Notes: generated from the sequence alone by a model not told the origin. 39,570 nucleotides of DNA from JALUZX01 sp964561605 (GCA_964561605.1 CAZLQD010000032.1:1-39570); one strand, 5' to 3'; counted from the first letter of the stretch, positions 7,968 through 17,282 are shown. Program-made: numbers and translations.

Positions 7968-10559
7968 GTGAGAACCCACCCTCTCTTTCCGGCTCTTCTC
8001 TTCCTCTCCCTCCTGCTCCCCCTCCCCCGGGCCCAGGAGGGAACCGCCGCCCCGCAGGAACCTTCGCTCCAGGCCGTCCGCGGCCTGATCGGGCGGGTCC
8101 TCCCGGGGAAGGAAGACCGCTTCCTCCTGGACCTTTTGCCCCGGGCCGGGAGGGAAAGATTCGAGATCGGCCGGAGAGGAGAGAGGATCCTCCTCAGGGG
8201 GACGAGTCCCATCGCCCTGGCGGCGGGCCTGGGCTGGTACCTCCGGCACATCGCCCTGGTCCCCCTCTCCTGGTGGCCCTGGGCTCCCATCCAGGCCCCG
8301 GAGGAACTTCCCCTTCCGGAGAGGCCCGTGAAGAAAGAGTGCCGGGTCCGGCACCGCTTCTTCTTCAACTACTGCACCTTCGGCTACACCCTCCCCTTCT
8401 GGGGATGGAAGGAGTGGGAGCGCCTCATCGACTGGATGGCCTTGAACGGGATCGATCTCCCCCTCGCCCAGACGGGAAACGAGGCGGTCTGGCTCCGGGT
8501 CTGGAAGAAATTCGGCCTTCCGGAAGACGAGATCAGGTCCTTCTTCACCGGCCCGGCCCACCTGCCCTGGCACAGGATGGCCAACCTGGACCGGTGGGGC
8601 GGCCCCCTTCCCAGGAGTTTCATCGACGGCAAGGAGGCTCTCCAGAAGAAGATCCTCGCCAGGGAAAGGGCCCTGGGGATGAAGCCCGTCCTTCCCGCCT
8701 TCGCCGGCCACGTGCCCCCCGGGCTCCGCCGCCTCTTCCCCAGGGCCGGGATCAAGCCCTTGGCCGTGGGCTGGGCGGGGGTCTCCAAGAAATGCGCCAC
8801 CTGGTTCCTGCCCCCCAAGTCCCCCCTCTTCAAGAAGATCCAGGTGGCCTTCCTGAAGGAACAGGAGCGGGCCTACGGCACGGACCACTTCTACTCCGCC
8901 GATCCCTTCAACGAGATCGTTCCCCCGAGCTGGGATCCGGAATTCCTGAAATCCGTCTCCCGGGCCATCTACGGGGGAATGGCCGAGGCGGATCCCCGGG
9001 CCGTCTGGATCCAGATGGGATGGATCTTCTACAACAACCGCAACTGGACCCCCGAAAGGACCAGGGCCATGATCGAAGGGGTCCCGCCCGGCCGGATGGT
9101 CCTGCTGGACTACGTCTGCGAGCGGGTCGAGTTCTTCCGGCGGATCGAGAACTTCTTCGGCGCCCCCTTCGTCTGGTGCTACCTGGGGAACTTCGGCGGG
9201 AGCACCACCCTGGAGGGCCCCCTCCGGAAGGTGGCGGCCCGCCTGGACGCCCTCTTCTCCTCCAAGGGCCCGAAAAACCTCTTCGGCCTGGGGTCCACCC
9301 TGGAGGGTCTGGACGAGAACCAGCTCGTCTACGAGTTCGTCCTGGAACGCCCCTGGCGGGACAATCCCATCACCCCCCGGGATTGGGTCCGGGCCTGGGC
9401 CCGGCTCCGGGCGGGGGGGGCCGATCCCCACGTGGAAAAGGCCTGGGAGATCCTCCTCGAGACGGCTTACAACGACAGCGGAATCCCGGGAGAGGAAAAA
9501 AGAGTCTGCCTCCAGGCCAAGCCCACGACGGGGGCTTCCGGATGGGGTTCCCCGAGGGTGCGGTGCCACTACGACAACGCCGTCCTGGCCCGGGCCTGGC
9601 AGGAGATGCTCCGGGCCCGGCCCGCCGCCTTCGAAAGGGACGCCTTCCGCTTCGACCTGGTGAACCTGGCCCGGCAGGTCCTGGGAAACCACTCCCTGAA
9701 GATCTGGCGGGAACTCAGTGCGGCCTACAGGAGAGGCGATGCCGGTGCCTTCCGGAAGGGAACGGCCGCCTTCCGCCGCCTCGGCCTGGACCTGGACCGC
9801 CTGCTCGCCACCCGCCCCGAGTTCCTCCTGGGGAGGTGGACCGCCGATGCAAGGGCCTGGGCGGCCGGACCGGGCGAGGAAGCCTACTACCAGCAAAACG
9901 CCCGCAACATCGTCACCACTTGGGACCGGCGCGGCGCATCCCTCACCGATTACGCCGCCCGCCTCTGGCAGGGCCTCACCCGGGACTACTACCTGGCCCG
10001 CTGGACGGCCCTCTTCCGTCGCATGGAAGACTCCCTCCTCTCCGGAGACCCCGTAGACCGGAAATCCTGGGACAAGGAACGCAAGGACATCGAATGGAAC
10101 TGGGTCACAGACCGGGAAATGCGCTACCCGGAACAACCGGCGGGTGATGCGGCGGCCCTGGTGAAAGAGCTCTGGCGGCGTTACGGGAAGGAGCTCCACC
10201 CGCACGACCCGCCCCTTCCGGCAGGATCCTGGAAGCCCTCCGACCTGGTTGCGGGGAAACCGGTGGTCCTCACCTGGGACGTCACTTCCCTCCTGAAGGG
10301 ACCGGGGGACTACCTCTTCACCTTCCGCTGGGAAAAGGGAGCCCACGCCCTCCAGGTGGACTGGGTCCGGATCGACGCGGGCGGCAGGATTCCCGCCAGG
10401 GACGTCCACCCCGGTTGGACGGGCATCGAGAACCGGGAGAACACCTACAGGATCCGCCTGGGAGAGGTCCTTCCGGGCAGGCGCTACCTCCTTCGCGCCT
10501 CCGTCCACGGAGCCGGTGGGACCGATTCCGCAGGGCGCATCTGGGTGGCCCGGCAATAG
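7968..10559 (+). CDS. Secreted alpha-N-acetylglucosaminidase, GH89 family (NAGLU-like)
   Basis: Predicted to remove terminal alpha-linked N-acetylglucosamine, as in heparan sulfate or mucin-type glycans. The 863-residue protein has a signal peptide (LFPALLFLSLLLPLPRAQ, residues 6-23), a short alpha/beta domain to about residue 125, a TIM barrel from about 126 to 430, an all-helical C-terminal domain, and a small beta domain from about 755 to the end. GH89 landmarks are FNYCTFGYTLPFWGWKEWE (133-151), IDWMALNGIDLPLAQTG (154-170), YGTDHFYSADPFNE with expected catalytic E316, DYVCERVEF with expected E385, then FVWCYLGNFGG. GTG at 7968 is chosen because GAGG lies 8 bases upstream and the signal peptide follows immediately; the frame is open further upstream but the extension is low-complexity. 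Followed by two more exported hydrolases on the same strand. Confidence 0.9.
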   Translation: MRTHPLFPALLFLSLLLPLPRAQEGTAAPQEPSLQAVRGLIGRVLPGKEDRFLLDLLPRAGRERFEIGRRGERILLRGTSPIALAAGLGWYLRHIALVPLSWWPWAPIQAPEELPLPERPVKKECRVRHRFFFNYCTFGYTLPFWGWKEWERLIDWMALNGIDLPLAQTGNEAVWLRVWKKFGLPEDEIRSFFTGPAHLPWHRMANLDRWGGPLPRSFIDGKEALQKKILARERALGMKPVLPAFAGHVPPGLRRLFPRAGIKPLAVGWAGVSKKCATWFLPPKSPLFKKIQVAFLKEQERAYGTDHFYSADPFNEIVPPSWDPEFLKSVSRAIYGGMAEADPRAVWIQMGWIFYNNRNWTPERTRAMIEGVPPGRMVLLDYVCERVEFFRRIENFFGAPFVWCYLGNFGGSTTLEGPLRKVAARLDALFSSKGPKNLFGLGSTLEGLDENQLVYEFVLERPWRDNPITPRDWVRAWARLRAGGADPHVEKAWEILLETAYNDSGIPGEEKRVCLQAKPTTGASGWGSPRVRCHYDNAVLARAWQEMLRARPAAFERDAFRFDLVNLARQVLGNHSLKIWRELSAAYRRGDAGAFRKGTAAFRRLGLDLDRLLATRPEFLLGRWTADARAWAAGPGEEAYYQQNARNIVTTWDRRGASLTDYAARLWQGLTRDYYLARWTALFRRMEDSLLSGDPVDRKSWDKERKDIEWNWVTDREMRYPEQPAGDAAALVKELWRRYGKELHPHDPPLPAGSWKPSDLVAGKPVVLTWDVTSLLKGPGDYLFTFRWEKGAHALQVDWVRIDAGGRIPARDVHPGWTGIENRENTYRIRLGEVLPGRRYLLRASVHGAGGTDSAGRIWVARQ

Positions 10560-10957
10560 GTCCGATCCCACCCCCGGCGGGCCGGCCCGAAATGCGGCCG
10601 GCCGGCACCGATCCGGGCGGGAATCGGAGGGCCCCGGCTTCCACCACCGCCGGCCGGGCCGGCCTTTCCCGGCTTTTCCTCCCACCACAAAAGAGGGGAT
10701 TCCTGGAAAACGGGCTCGATCCGACAAAGGGGGTGTTTTTCAGACAACTGCCCCCCCGACCGCCTCCAATGTAGACACTTTCCCCCTTCCATCCGGTTTT
10801 TTCGGCCCTCCCCCCTTGCCCGGCCCTATCCTGGCCGTTGCAATGTAACAAGATTGTGACGGAAGATGGGGGATGAAGGGGTCGGCCCCACACATCCCAC
10901 CCAATCTCCACCAAAGTGTCTCAGGCTTTTTCTCAGCCCCTTTCGAGGACAAGACCC
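10560..10957. other. Intergenic region between GH89 and sialate O-acetylesterase genes
   Basis: This 398-bp gap has no convincing gene. GCCGGCC (10581-10587), an 8-base loop and GGCCGGC (10596-10602) could form a 7-bp stem soon after the GH89 stop, but no T tract follows. Two TGT-type words, TGTAAC at 10844 and TGTGAC at 10855, sit 11 bp apart and may be a regulatory site for the next gene. A run CCGGTTTTTTCGG near 10795 is the most T-rich part. Confidence 0.45.
10844..10860 (+). promoter_or_regulatory. Candidate direct-repeat operator (TGTAAC-N5-TGTGAC)
   Basis: TGTAAC at 10844-10849 and TGTGAC at 10855-10860 are in the same orientation with an 11-bp, one-helical-turn period. They follow TTGCAAT at 10838-10844 and lie about 100 bp before the esterase start. 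The same spacing occurs at 29232-29248. This is a pattern seen by eye only. Confidence 0.25.
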
Positions 10958-12610
10958 ATGGGAAGAAAAACGGCTCGCCTTTTTCTCTCGGGCATCCTTC
11001 TTCTGGCCGCGAGCCTGGCCGTCTCCTGCTCCCGGGACCGGGACTCCTCCAGGAATGGCGAACTCCGCCTGGCCGACGTCTTTCAATCCCACATGGTCCT
11101 TCAAAGGGACATGGAGGTCCCAGTCTGGGGATGGACCGAACCCGGCGCCGCGGTGAAGGTCACCGTGGGAGGGAGGGAGGCCTCCACCCGGGCCGACGAA
11201 AAGGGGAAATGGATGGTGAAGGTGGGCCCCTTGGCCCCTGGAGGCCCCTACGAACTCACCGTGGAAGGACCGGGGGGAAAGATCCGCCTGGAAGACGTCC
11301 TGGCGGGGGACGTCTGGGTCGCTTCGGGCCAGTCCAACATGGACTTCCTTCTCGAAGAAGCCAAGAACGCCGAGGAGGAGATCTCCCGGGCCCGGTACCC
11401 CCGGATCCGCCTCCTCCGGGTCGGGAAGATGGTCGGGACCGAGCCCTTCGACTTCCTCTCGGGGGGGACTTGGAAGCCCTGCAACCCGGATACGGCCAAG
11501 GAATTCTCCGCCGTGGCCTATTTCTTCGGCAGGAAGCTCCACGAAGAACTCCGGGTCCCGATCGGTCTCATCCACACGGCCTGGGGAGGAACCTGCGTGG
11601 AGGCCTGGACCCCCTTGGAAGACCTCGAGGCCTGCAAAGCGGCCGCCCCAATCTTCGGCTGGTGGCGGAGCATCATGAAATCCTTCCCCCAAAGACTGAA
11701 AAAATTCCAAGAAGTGCACGGCCGGTGGAAGGAGGCCGCCGCGAGGGCGAAGGAGGAAGGAAGGCCCTTGCCCGAAGAGCCCTATCCCCCTCTCGGCCCC
11801 GGACACGATCACCAGCCTGCAGGCCTCTACAACGCCATGGTCCATCCCCTCGTCCCCTTCGGCATCAAGGGGGTGATCTGGTACCAGGGAGAGGCCAACG
11901 TGGGCCGGGCCCGGCAATACAAGACCCTTTTCCCCCTCTTGATCCGAAGCTGGAGGAAGGCCTGGGGCCAGGGCCCATTCCCCTTCCTCTTCGTCCAGCT
12001 CGCAGGATTCGGCAAGTGGGACTACAAGCTCTGGCCCTGGCTCAGGGAAGCCCAGGAGGCCGCCCTGGAACTTCCCGAAACAGGCATGGCCACGGCCGTC
12101 GACATCGGCGAGAAGGACAACATCCATCCCCGGAACAAGCAGGACGTGGGGCTTCGTCTGGCCCTGGTCGCCCTGGCCCGGGTCTACGGGAAGAAGATCG
12201 AATACTCCGGACCGCGCTTCGAATCCATGCGGGTCGAAGGATCCAGGGCGCTCATCTCCTTCACTCACGTCGACGGCGGCCTGGTCTCGAAGACCGGCCC
12301 GAACCTGGCGGGCTTCGTCGTTGCCGGGGAGGACCGGATCTTCCATCCGGCCCGGGCCCGGATCGAAGGCGGGTGCGTCGTGGTCACCAGCCCCAAGGTG
12401 TCCCGACCTTCGGCGGTCCGTTACGCCTGGGCGGGATTCCCCGCGTGCAGCCTCTACAACCGGGCCGGCCTCCCGGCGCCCCCTTTCAGGACCGACGCCT
12501 GGCCCGCCCCACCGGACCGGCCCTGTTCCTATCCTCTCCGGTACGCCGTAACCAGGAGAGACACGGCCCGGACCGTCCCGGCCGCCTCCCGCAAGAAGGC
12601 GGGACACTGA
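10958..12610 (+). CDS. Sialate O-acetylesterase-like lipoprotein (SASA family)
   Basis: Predicted to remove O-acetyl groups from sialic acids or other acetylated sugars. The 550-residue protein begins with a hydrophobic signal (MGRKTARLFLSGILLLAASL) ending at a probable lipidation cysteine, C24 in AVSC, so it is probably membrane-anchored. The N-terminal beta domain (LADVFQSHMVLQRDMEVPVWGW, about 38-59) is typical of these esterases. The nucleophile motif GQSNM places the catalytic serine at S126. The DxxH motif DNIHPRNK places D387 and H390. A C-terminal beta domain follows from about 420. ATG at 10958 has GAGGA 8 bases upstream; a start 42 bases earlier would spoil the signal peptide. It lies between GH89 and the PhoD-like gene, which suggests a role in trimming acetylated amino-sugar glycans. 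The true acyl substrate cannot be read from sequence. Confidence 0.85.
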   Translation: MGRKTARLFLSGILLLAASLAVSCSRDRDSSRNGELRLADVFQSHMVLQRDMEVPVWGWTEPGAAVKVTVGGREASTRADEKGKWMVKVGPLAPGGPYELTVEGPGGKIRLEDVLAGDVWVASGQSNMDFLLEEAKNAEEEISRARYPRIRLLRVGKMVGTEPFDFLSGGTWKPCNPDTAKEFSAVAYFFGRKLHEELRVPIGLIHTAWGGTCVEAWTPLEDLEACKAAAPIFGWWRSIMKSFPQRLKKFQEVHGRWKEAAARAKEEGRPLPEEPYPPLGPGHDHQPAGLYNAMVHPLVPFGIKGVIWYQGEANVGRARQYKTLFPLLIRSWRKAWGQGPFPFLFVQLAGFGKWDYKLWPWLREAQEAALELPETGMATAVDIGEKDNIHPRNKQDVGLRLALVALARVYGKKIEYSGPRFESMRVEGSRALISFTHVDGGLVSKTGPNLAGFVVAGEDRIFHPARARIEGGCVVVTSPKVSRPSAVRYAWAGFPACSLYNRAGLPAPPFRTDAWPAPPDRPCSYPLRYAVTRRDTARTVPAASRKKAGH

Positions 12611-12736
12611 GCCGGAAAAGGCTTTCCTTTCCTTTACATCCCTCTTTTTGAGGTTCTCCCGGAAACCTCTAAGATGGCCGGGTCCCGTCCGGTAAAGTCC
12701 CCCGCCCCGGACTTCCAGAACACAGAGAGACCCGCC

Positions 12737-15316
12737 ATGAAACGCACCCCGAGCCTCTTTCTCCCCCTTCTCCTCGCAGCCGGGCTCCCCGGAGCAGCCC
12801 AGGCCCGGAAAGCCCCACCCAAGGCCTTCCACAGCTCTTTCGCCACAACCCCCGACCGGACCTGGATCGGGCCCGACTACTGGGCCAATCCCATGGAGTG
12901 GTGGGAGATCAGGAAGGGCCGCCTGGCGGCGGTCCAAGGTCGGGCCGGTATGAACGTCCACCTCCTGACCTGCCGCCTGGGACCGAAGGCCGCCCCCTTC
13001 GCGATCTCCATCAGGGCCGAACTCCTGGGAGATCCCGGGACCCCCGGGTCCGCCGGGTTCCGGGTGGGGGCCAAGGACGAGATTCCCGACTACCGGGCCG
13101 TGGCCGTCCGGGGCAAAGGGTTGGATTGCGGGATCACCACGGAAGGCACCCTCTTCCTCGGGAAGAAGAGGCTGGAGACGGGGAAGCCCTTCACCTCCGG
13201 GCGGATCGTCCTGAAAGGGAGACCCCGACCGGATGGGACCTTCACCCTGGAAGTCTCCGCTGGAGAAGGGAACGGAAAGCCCGGGAAGAGACTGGTTCTC
13301 GAAGGAGTCGCACCTCGAGCCCTCGAGGGCGGCCTGGCCCTGGTGATGAACACCCCTGCCGCCCTTCCCTCCAGGGGCAAGACTCCGGGAAGAGGAAGGA
13401 GAGGGCGCAGGCGCCGGACCTTCCTGGGAGCACGCTTCGCCTTCCGGGACTGGAACCTCCGGGGGGAGAAGCTGGAGTTCCGTCCCGAAAGGGCCTTCGG
13501 CCCCATCCTCTGGGCCATGCACACCTTGAGCGATTCCCGCGGCCCCGAGGGCTGCGTCCTCAAGATGACCGCCCAGATGCCGCCCATGGGAGAGAAGGAC
13601 TCCCACACCCTTCTCCTCCAGGCGTGGAGGGGAAAGGAATGGGTGGATCTCGGCTCTTCGCCGATCCACCCCGACGCCCGGACGGCCACCTTCCGGGTCC
13701 CCAAGTGGGACCGGACCCTGGACGTGCCCTACCGCCTGGTCTACAAGACCACCGACGAGTCGGGGCGTAACCAGGTCTTCACCTATACCGGCACGATTCG
13801 GAAAGAGCCCTCCGGGAGACCCGTGAAGGTGGCCGCCTTCACGGGGAACTTCGACGCCACCTTCCCCCACCTCGAGGTCAACAGGAACGTGTCCTACCTG
13901 GACCCGGACGTCCTCTTCTTCTCGGGGGACCAGATATACGAGCCCGTCGGAGACTACGCTCTCATCCGCAAACCAACAGATCTCTCCATCCTCAACTACC
14001 TGCGCAAGTGGTACCTCTTCGGATGGGCCTTCCGAGACCTTATGCGGGACCGGGTCACCATCTGCCTCCCAGACGATCACGACGTCTACCAGGGCAACCT
14101 CTGGGGCGAAGGAGGCATCGACTGCCACGGATTACCCAACCATCAGGCGGGTGGATACGCCCAGCCTGTTCGTTTCGTCAACGTGGTCCACCGGACCCAG
14201 ACATCCCATCATCCCGACCTCTACGACCCCACACCGGCCGCCCGGGGCATCACCGTCTATTATGGAGACATGGTCTACGGCCGGGTGAGCTTCGCCATTG
14301 TCGGCGACAGGGAGTTCAAGTCCGGGCCCAAGGGAAAGGTGAACACCTGGAAGGGAAGGCCCGACTGGGTCCGGGATCCCAAGATCGACGTGAAGAGCCT
14401 GGACAAACCGGGCCTGAAGCTCCTGGGGGACCGGCAACTGGCATTCCTTCGGGCCTGGACCGGGGACTGGCGGGGTGCCGACATGAAGGTGGTTCTCAGC
14501 GAAACCATCTTCTGCAACCTGGCCAACTACCACGGAGGGGCCCAGACCTATCTCCGGGCGGACCTGGACTCCAACGGCTGGCCCCAGTCCGGCCGGAACC
14601 GGGCCCTCGACGTCATGCGCCGGGGCTTCGCCTTCCACATCGCCGGCGACCAGCACCTGGCGTCCCTGGTCTGGCACGGAATCGACGACTTCAAGGACGC
14701 CGGTTGGTCCTTCTGCGTACCTTCCATCTGCAACTTCTACCCCCGTTCCTGGAAACCCGACAAGGAAGGGCGGCCCGTGAGGAACCGTCCCGCCCCGGGG
14801 CTCCCGAACACGGGGGATTACCTGGACGGCCTGGAAAACAAGATCTCCGTCTATGCCGTGGCCAACCCCAGGCTCCCGGCCCGCCGGGGAAGGATCGCCT
14901 CGGCGGCGGACAAGTCGAGCGGTTTCGGCCTGGTCCGGTTCGACACCAAGAACCAGCTCATCACCGTGGAGTGCTACCGCCTGGACGCCGATCCGGCACA
15001 CCCCAAGGCGGGGGACCAGTTCGAGGGCTGGCCCAGGACCATCAGCATGTTCGACAACTACGGGCGGAAGGCGAAGGCCTGGCTTCCCGAGGTGCGGGTG
15101 AAGGGCCTGGGGTCCTTCGTGGTGCAGGTGTTGGAGGAACGGACGGGAGAGATGGTCTACACCGTCCGCATCCGGAAGGATCGTTTCAGGCCCAAGGTCT
15201 TTTCGCGGGGTCCCTGCACCCTCCGGGTGGGTGATCCCGACAAAGCCCTCTGGAAGACCATCCCCCACCTGGAACCCCGGAAGGAGAAGACCGGGGTCCT
15301 GGAAGTCGCCTTCTGA
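12737..15316 (+). CDS. Secreted PhoD-like metallophosphatase
   Basis: An 859-residue exported protein with a signal peptide (SLFLPLLLAAGLPGAAQA, about residues 6-23). Residues about 35-270 look like a beta-sandwich, possibly a lectin-like LamG fold. The C-terminal half is a PhoD-like calcineurin-type phosphoesterase: FFSGDQIYE with D398, LPDDHDVYQGN with D446-H448, VLSETIFCN and HIAGDQHLASLVWHG with D638 and H640, all plausible metal ligands. PhoD enzymes hydrolyse phosphate mono- and diesters, including teichoic-acid-like polymers. Here the company of glycan hydrolases could mean dephosphorylation of an extracellular polysaccharide, which is inference. ATG at 12737 is chosen for the signal peptide; the ribosome-binding site (GAGAGA) is weak. 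It is 126 bp downstream of the esterase and may be co-transcribed. Confidence 0.82.
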   Translation: MKRTPSLFLPLLLAAGLPGAAQARKAPPKAFHSSFATTPDRTWIGPDYWANPMEWWEIRKGRLAAVQGRAGMNVHLLTCRLGPKAAPFAISIRAELLGDPGTPGSAGFRVGAKDEIPDYRAVAVRGKGLDCGITTEGTLFLGKKRLETGKPFTSGRIVLKGRPRPDGTFTLEVSAGEGNGKPGKRLVLEGVAPRALEGGLALVMNTPAALPSRGKTPGRGRRGRRRRTFLGARFAFRDWNLRGEKLEFRPERAFGPILWAMHTLSDSRGPEGCVLKMTAQMPPMGEKDSHTLLLQAWRGKEWVDLGSSPIHPDARTATFRVPKWDRTLDVPYRLVYKTTDESGRNQVFTYTGTIRKEPSGRPVKVAAFTGNFDATFPHLEVNRNVSYLDPDVLFFSGDQIYEPVGDYALIRKPTDLSILNYLRKWYLFGWAFRDLMRDRVTICLPDDHDVYQGNLWGEGGIDCHGLPNHQAGGYAQPVRFVNVVHRTQTSHHPDLYDPTPAARGITVYYGDMVYGRVSFAIVGDREFKSGPKGKVNTWKGRPDWVRDPKIDVKSLDKPGLKLLGDRQLAFLRAWTGDWRGADMKVVLSETIFCNLANYHGGAQTYLRADLDSNGWPQSGRNRALDVMRRGFAFHIAGDQHLASLVWHGIDDFKDAGWSFCVPSICNFYPRSWKPDKEGRPVRNRPAPGLPNTGDYLDGLENKISVYAVANPRLPARRGRIASAADKSSGFGLVRFDTKNQLITVECYRLDADPAHPKAGDQFEGWPRTISMFDNYGRKAKAWLPEVRVKGLGSFVVQVLEERTGEMVYTVRIRKDRFRPKVFSRGPCTLRVGDPDKALWKTIPHLEPRKEKTGVLEVAF

Positions 15317-15440
15317 GGTCGTCGAAGGGCCGGAGGTGACTTTGCTCCGCCGCATGCCCGGACCGGCGGCGTACCGGCTCGTACCCGCCGGAACCCGGGT
15401 CTTCCCCCTGAGTGACCGGGCGGCCCAGGCACACACGAAT

Positions 15441-15466
15441 GGGTGGGTGGGCGGGGGGTGGGTGGG
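15441..15466 (+). other. Potential G-quadruplex
   Basis: Six runs of three or more G, each separated by a single base (T, T, C, T, T), fill 26 bases on the + strand. This exceeds the usual four-tract criterion and has very short loops, which favour a stable parallel quadruplex. It lies 125 bp past the PhoD-like stop and about 178 bp past the stop of the opposing sulfatase gene. Confidence 0.75.
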
Positions 15467-15500
15467 TACCCGGTCCCCTCCGAAGAACGGGGGCCCAGGA

Positions 15501-15540
15501 AGTGGTCTCCTCCCCCTGAGAGTGGTCTCCTCCCCCTACC
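15501..15540. repeat. 20-bp tandem repeat, two copies plus a partial third
   Basis: AGTGGTCTCCTCCCCCTGAG (15501-15520) is followed directly by AGTGGTCTCCTCCCCCTACC (15521-15540). A third, shorter AGTGGTCCCTCC begins near 15547 and runs into the hairpin at 15554. Confidence 0.85.
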
Positions 15541-15553
15541 CCAGCAAGTGGTC

Positions 15554-15579
15554 CCTCCGGGGGGGCTCTCCCCCGGAGG
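15554..15579. terminator. GC hairpin, possible bidirectional terminator
   Basis: CCTCCGGGGG (15554-15563), a 6-base loop and CCCCCGGAGG (15570-15579) form a perfect 10-bp stem between two convergent genes. There is no T tract on either side, so intrinsic termination is not assured, but placement and strength suit a transcription block in both directions. Confidence 0.45.
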
Positions 15580-15643
15580 CCGGGCGGGTCGGACTCTCCC
15601 GAGGTCGGGTGCATGGCAAGAGCGCCCGCGGGGGCCCTTGCCG

Positions 15644-17101
15644 TCAGATCTTCCCGTCCTTGGTATACCTCGGACGGGCCGGGCGGACCGGAGAGGGGAA
15701 GGGATCCCCCGTCTCTTTCGCCGCCTTCCGGGCCAGGGCGAGGAGGTCCTTCTCCAGGGCGGCGGCGGATTTCTCTCCCGCCAGGTTCTTCGTCTCGAAG
15801 GGATCCTTCGAAAGATCGTAGAGGGCCTCCACCTCCCCGCCGGGACCCAGGACGAGCTTGTGCTCCCCCCTCACCAGGGCCCGCCACTGCTTCCCCCCAT
15901 TCCTCTTCCCTCTCTTCCTCCTCCCGCCGGCAGCCCTTCCGGGCCCCGAGGCGACCCTCCCCTCGGCGTATACGTATTCCCGTGAGGGCCCCTTCTTCCC
16001 CTTCAACCGCCCGGAGAGGTCGAGACCCTCCGCCCTGGGAAGGGGATCCAGCCCGCAAAGCCCCAAAAGGGTGGGAGCGATGTCGATCGTGGAAACCAGG
16101 TCTTCCACCTGGAGGCCCGCCGGGATCGTGCCCGGGGCCCTCACGAAGAGGGGAACGTGGAGGGATTCCTCCTGGGGATGGTTCTTGTAGAGGAGCCCGT
16201 GGGAACCGAGCATGTCCCCGTGGTCCGAGGTGAAGAGCACGATGGTGTTCTTCTCCAGGCCCAGTTCCTTCAAGGCCGAGAGGACCCGGCCGGCCTCCCG
16301 GTCCAGGGCCTCGCAGAGCCCGTAATAGCCGGCGAGCATCCGCCGGATCCTGGGACTCTTTCGGGCCTCTTCAGGAACGTTCGGCCGGAACTCGAGGTTC
16401 TTCATGCGGAAGAACCGGCGGAACCCCCGAGGCGGGTCGTAGGGCATGTGGGGCGGCCCCCAGGAGAGGAAACAGAGGAAAGGCCTCTTCCTGTTCTTCT
16501 TCATGAACTCCAAGGCCAGGTCCGTCTGGAAAGTGGGCTCGAACCCCTTGGGACGCAGGGGTACCCCGTCATCCGAGAAGGTGGGGGACCTGTAGTAGGA
16601 GTGCCCCCGGTTGAAACCGAGGAACTTCTCGAACCCTCTCCGCCTCCACCCCTTCGGAACGAACCCGGGCTTGGCCGGCCCGTCGATGTGCCACTTCCCG
16701 ATGTACAGGGTGCTGTATCCGGCATCCCGGAAGATCTCTGCGAACCCCTTTTCCGAGGGGGGAAGCATGAGGTTGTTCCGGATCATCCCGGTCTGGTGGG
16801 GATACCGGGAGGTCATGAGAGCCGACCTGTTGGGCGTGCAGAGAGGGTAGGCAGAATAGGTCCGCCTGCAGAGGGCACCTTCCCGGGCGAGCCGGTCCAG
16901 GTTCGGGGTGCGTACCAGGGGATCCGACCCGGCCCCGAAGGCGCTGAACCGCCACTGGTCGGCGAAGAGGATCAACACGTTGGGCGGCCTGGAGGACTTC
17001 TTGTCGGGCCCGCCCGAAAGAAGACCCGGAAGAGCCAGCCCCGCCGCCGCGGCTGAGGCTCCTTTCAAGAAATCTCTGCGATCCACTTCCTTTCCGGCCA
17101 C
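15644..17101 (-). CDS. Tat-exported sulfatase
   Basis: A 485-residue type I sulfatase that should hydrolyse a sulfate ester on a carbohydrate. The formylglycine site is CTPNR with C88, which fits the CxPxR rule, though the fourth residue is N instead of the usual S. Metal and substrate residues are visible in LILFADQW (D48), GKWHIDG, WGPPHMPYDPP and FTSDHGDMLGSHG. The N-terminus carries a twin-arginine signal (DRRDFLKG, residues 7-14) followed by an alanine-rich hydrophobic stretch. GTG at 17101 is preferred because AGGAGG ends 6 bases upstream; a TTG 33 bases earlier is possible. A lysine/arginine-rich insert lies about 70 residues before the C-terminus (GRRKRGKRNGGK). The region upstream is the large palindromic-repeat cluster, so no promoter is obvious. 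Activity needs a formylglycine-generating enzyme, not found here. Confidence 0.88.
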   Translation of the reverse strand: MAGKEVDRRDFLKGASAAAAGLALPGLLSGGPDKKSSRPPNVLILFADQWRFSAFGAGSDPLVRTPNLDRLAREGALCRRTYSAYPLCTPNRSALMTSRYPHQTGMIRNNLMLPPSEKGFAEIFRDAGYSTLYIGKWHIDGPAKPGFVPKGWRRRGFEKFLGFNRGHSYYRSPTFSDDGVPLRPKGFEPTFQTDLALEFMKKNRKRPFLCFLSWGPPHMPYDPPRGFRRFFRMKNLEFRPNVPEEARKSPRIRRMLAGYYGLCEALDREAGRVLSALKELGLEKNTIVLFTSDHGDMLGSHGLLYKNHPQEESLHVPLFVRAPGTIPAGLQVEDLVSTIDIAPTLLGLCGLDPLPRAEGLDLSGRLKGKKGPSREYVYAEGRVASGPGRAAGGRRKRGKRNGGKQWRALVRGEHKLVLGPGGEVEALYDLSKDPFETKNLAGEKSAAALEKDLLALARKAAKETGDPFPSPVRPARPRYTKDGKI

Positions 17102-17231
17102 GGCCACCCTCCTGGTAAGAACGGGGAAGACCAACCTAGCCGAGAGAAGGGCCGGGCAGAAAGGCCGGGATCCAGGTTTTACACAACCGGGACAGGGGAG
17201 CCGCCCGAGTCATGGGGGATTCCCTTCCCTC

Positions 17232-17272
17232 CCCCTGACGCCGGGCATGTCGCGGCCCTCCGGCCCGCACAT
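17232..17272. repeat. Truncated B-type arm
   Basis: Begins CCCCTGACGCCGGGCATGT at 17232 like other B arms and has the inner hairpin remnant CGCGGCCCTCCGGCCCGCACAT, then breaks off without the right outer stem (GCCGGCAGGGG). It runs into the first 50-bp unit at 17283. Confidence 0.75.
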
Positions 17273-17282
17273 TGTTGTTTTC

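Larger units (their letters stand above)
15317..15643. other. Convergent intergenic region rich in structural DNA
   Basis: This 327-bp gap lies between two converging stop codons. It contains no gene that I can support. It holds a run of six guanine tracts, a short tandem repeat and a perfect GC hairpin, each listed separately. Confidence 0.7.

Noticed and set aside
7715..10147. Frame beginning MGKRALFILVPALLLGL upstream of GH89
   Set aside because: The N-terminus looks like a signal anchor, but the frame continues out of phase through GH89 with arginine/proline-rich shadow composition.
7734..10727. 997-codon minus-strand frame opposite GH89
   Set aside because: Typical antisense shadow of a GC-rich gene; GH89 motifs on the + strand are unmistakable.
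10826..14128. 1100-codon minus-strand frame opposite the esterase and phosphatase genes
   Set aside because: Spans two genes with clear + strand motifs and has no recognisable domain.
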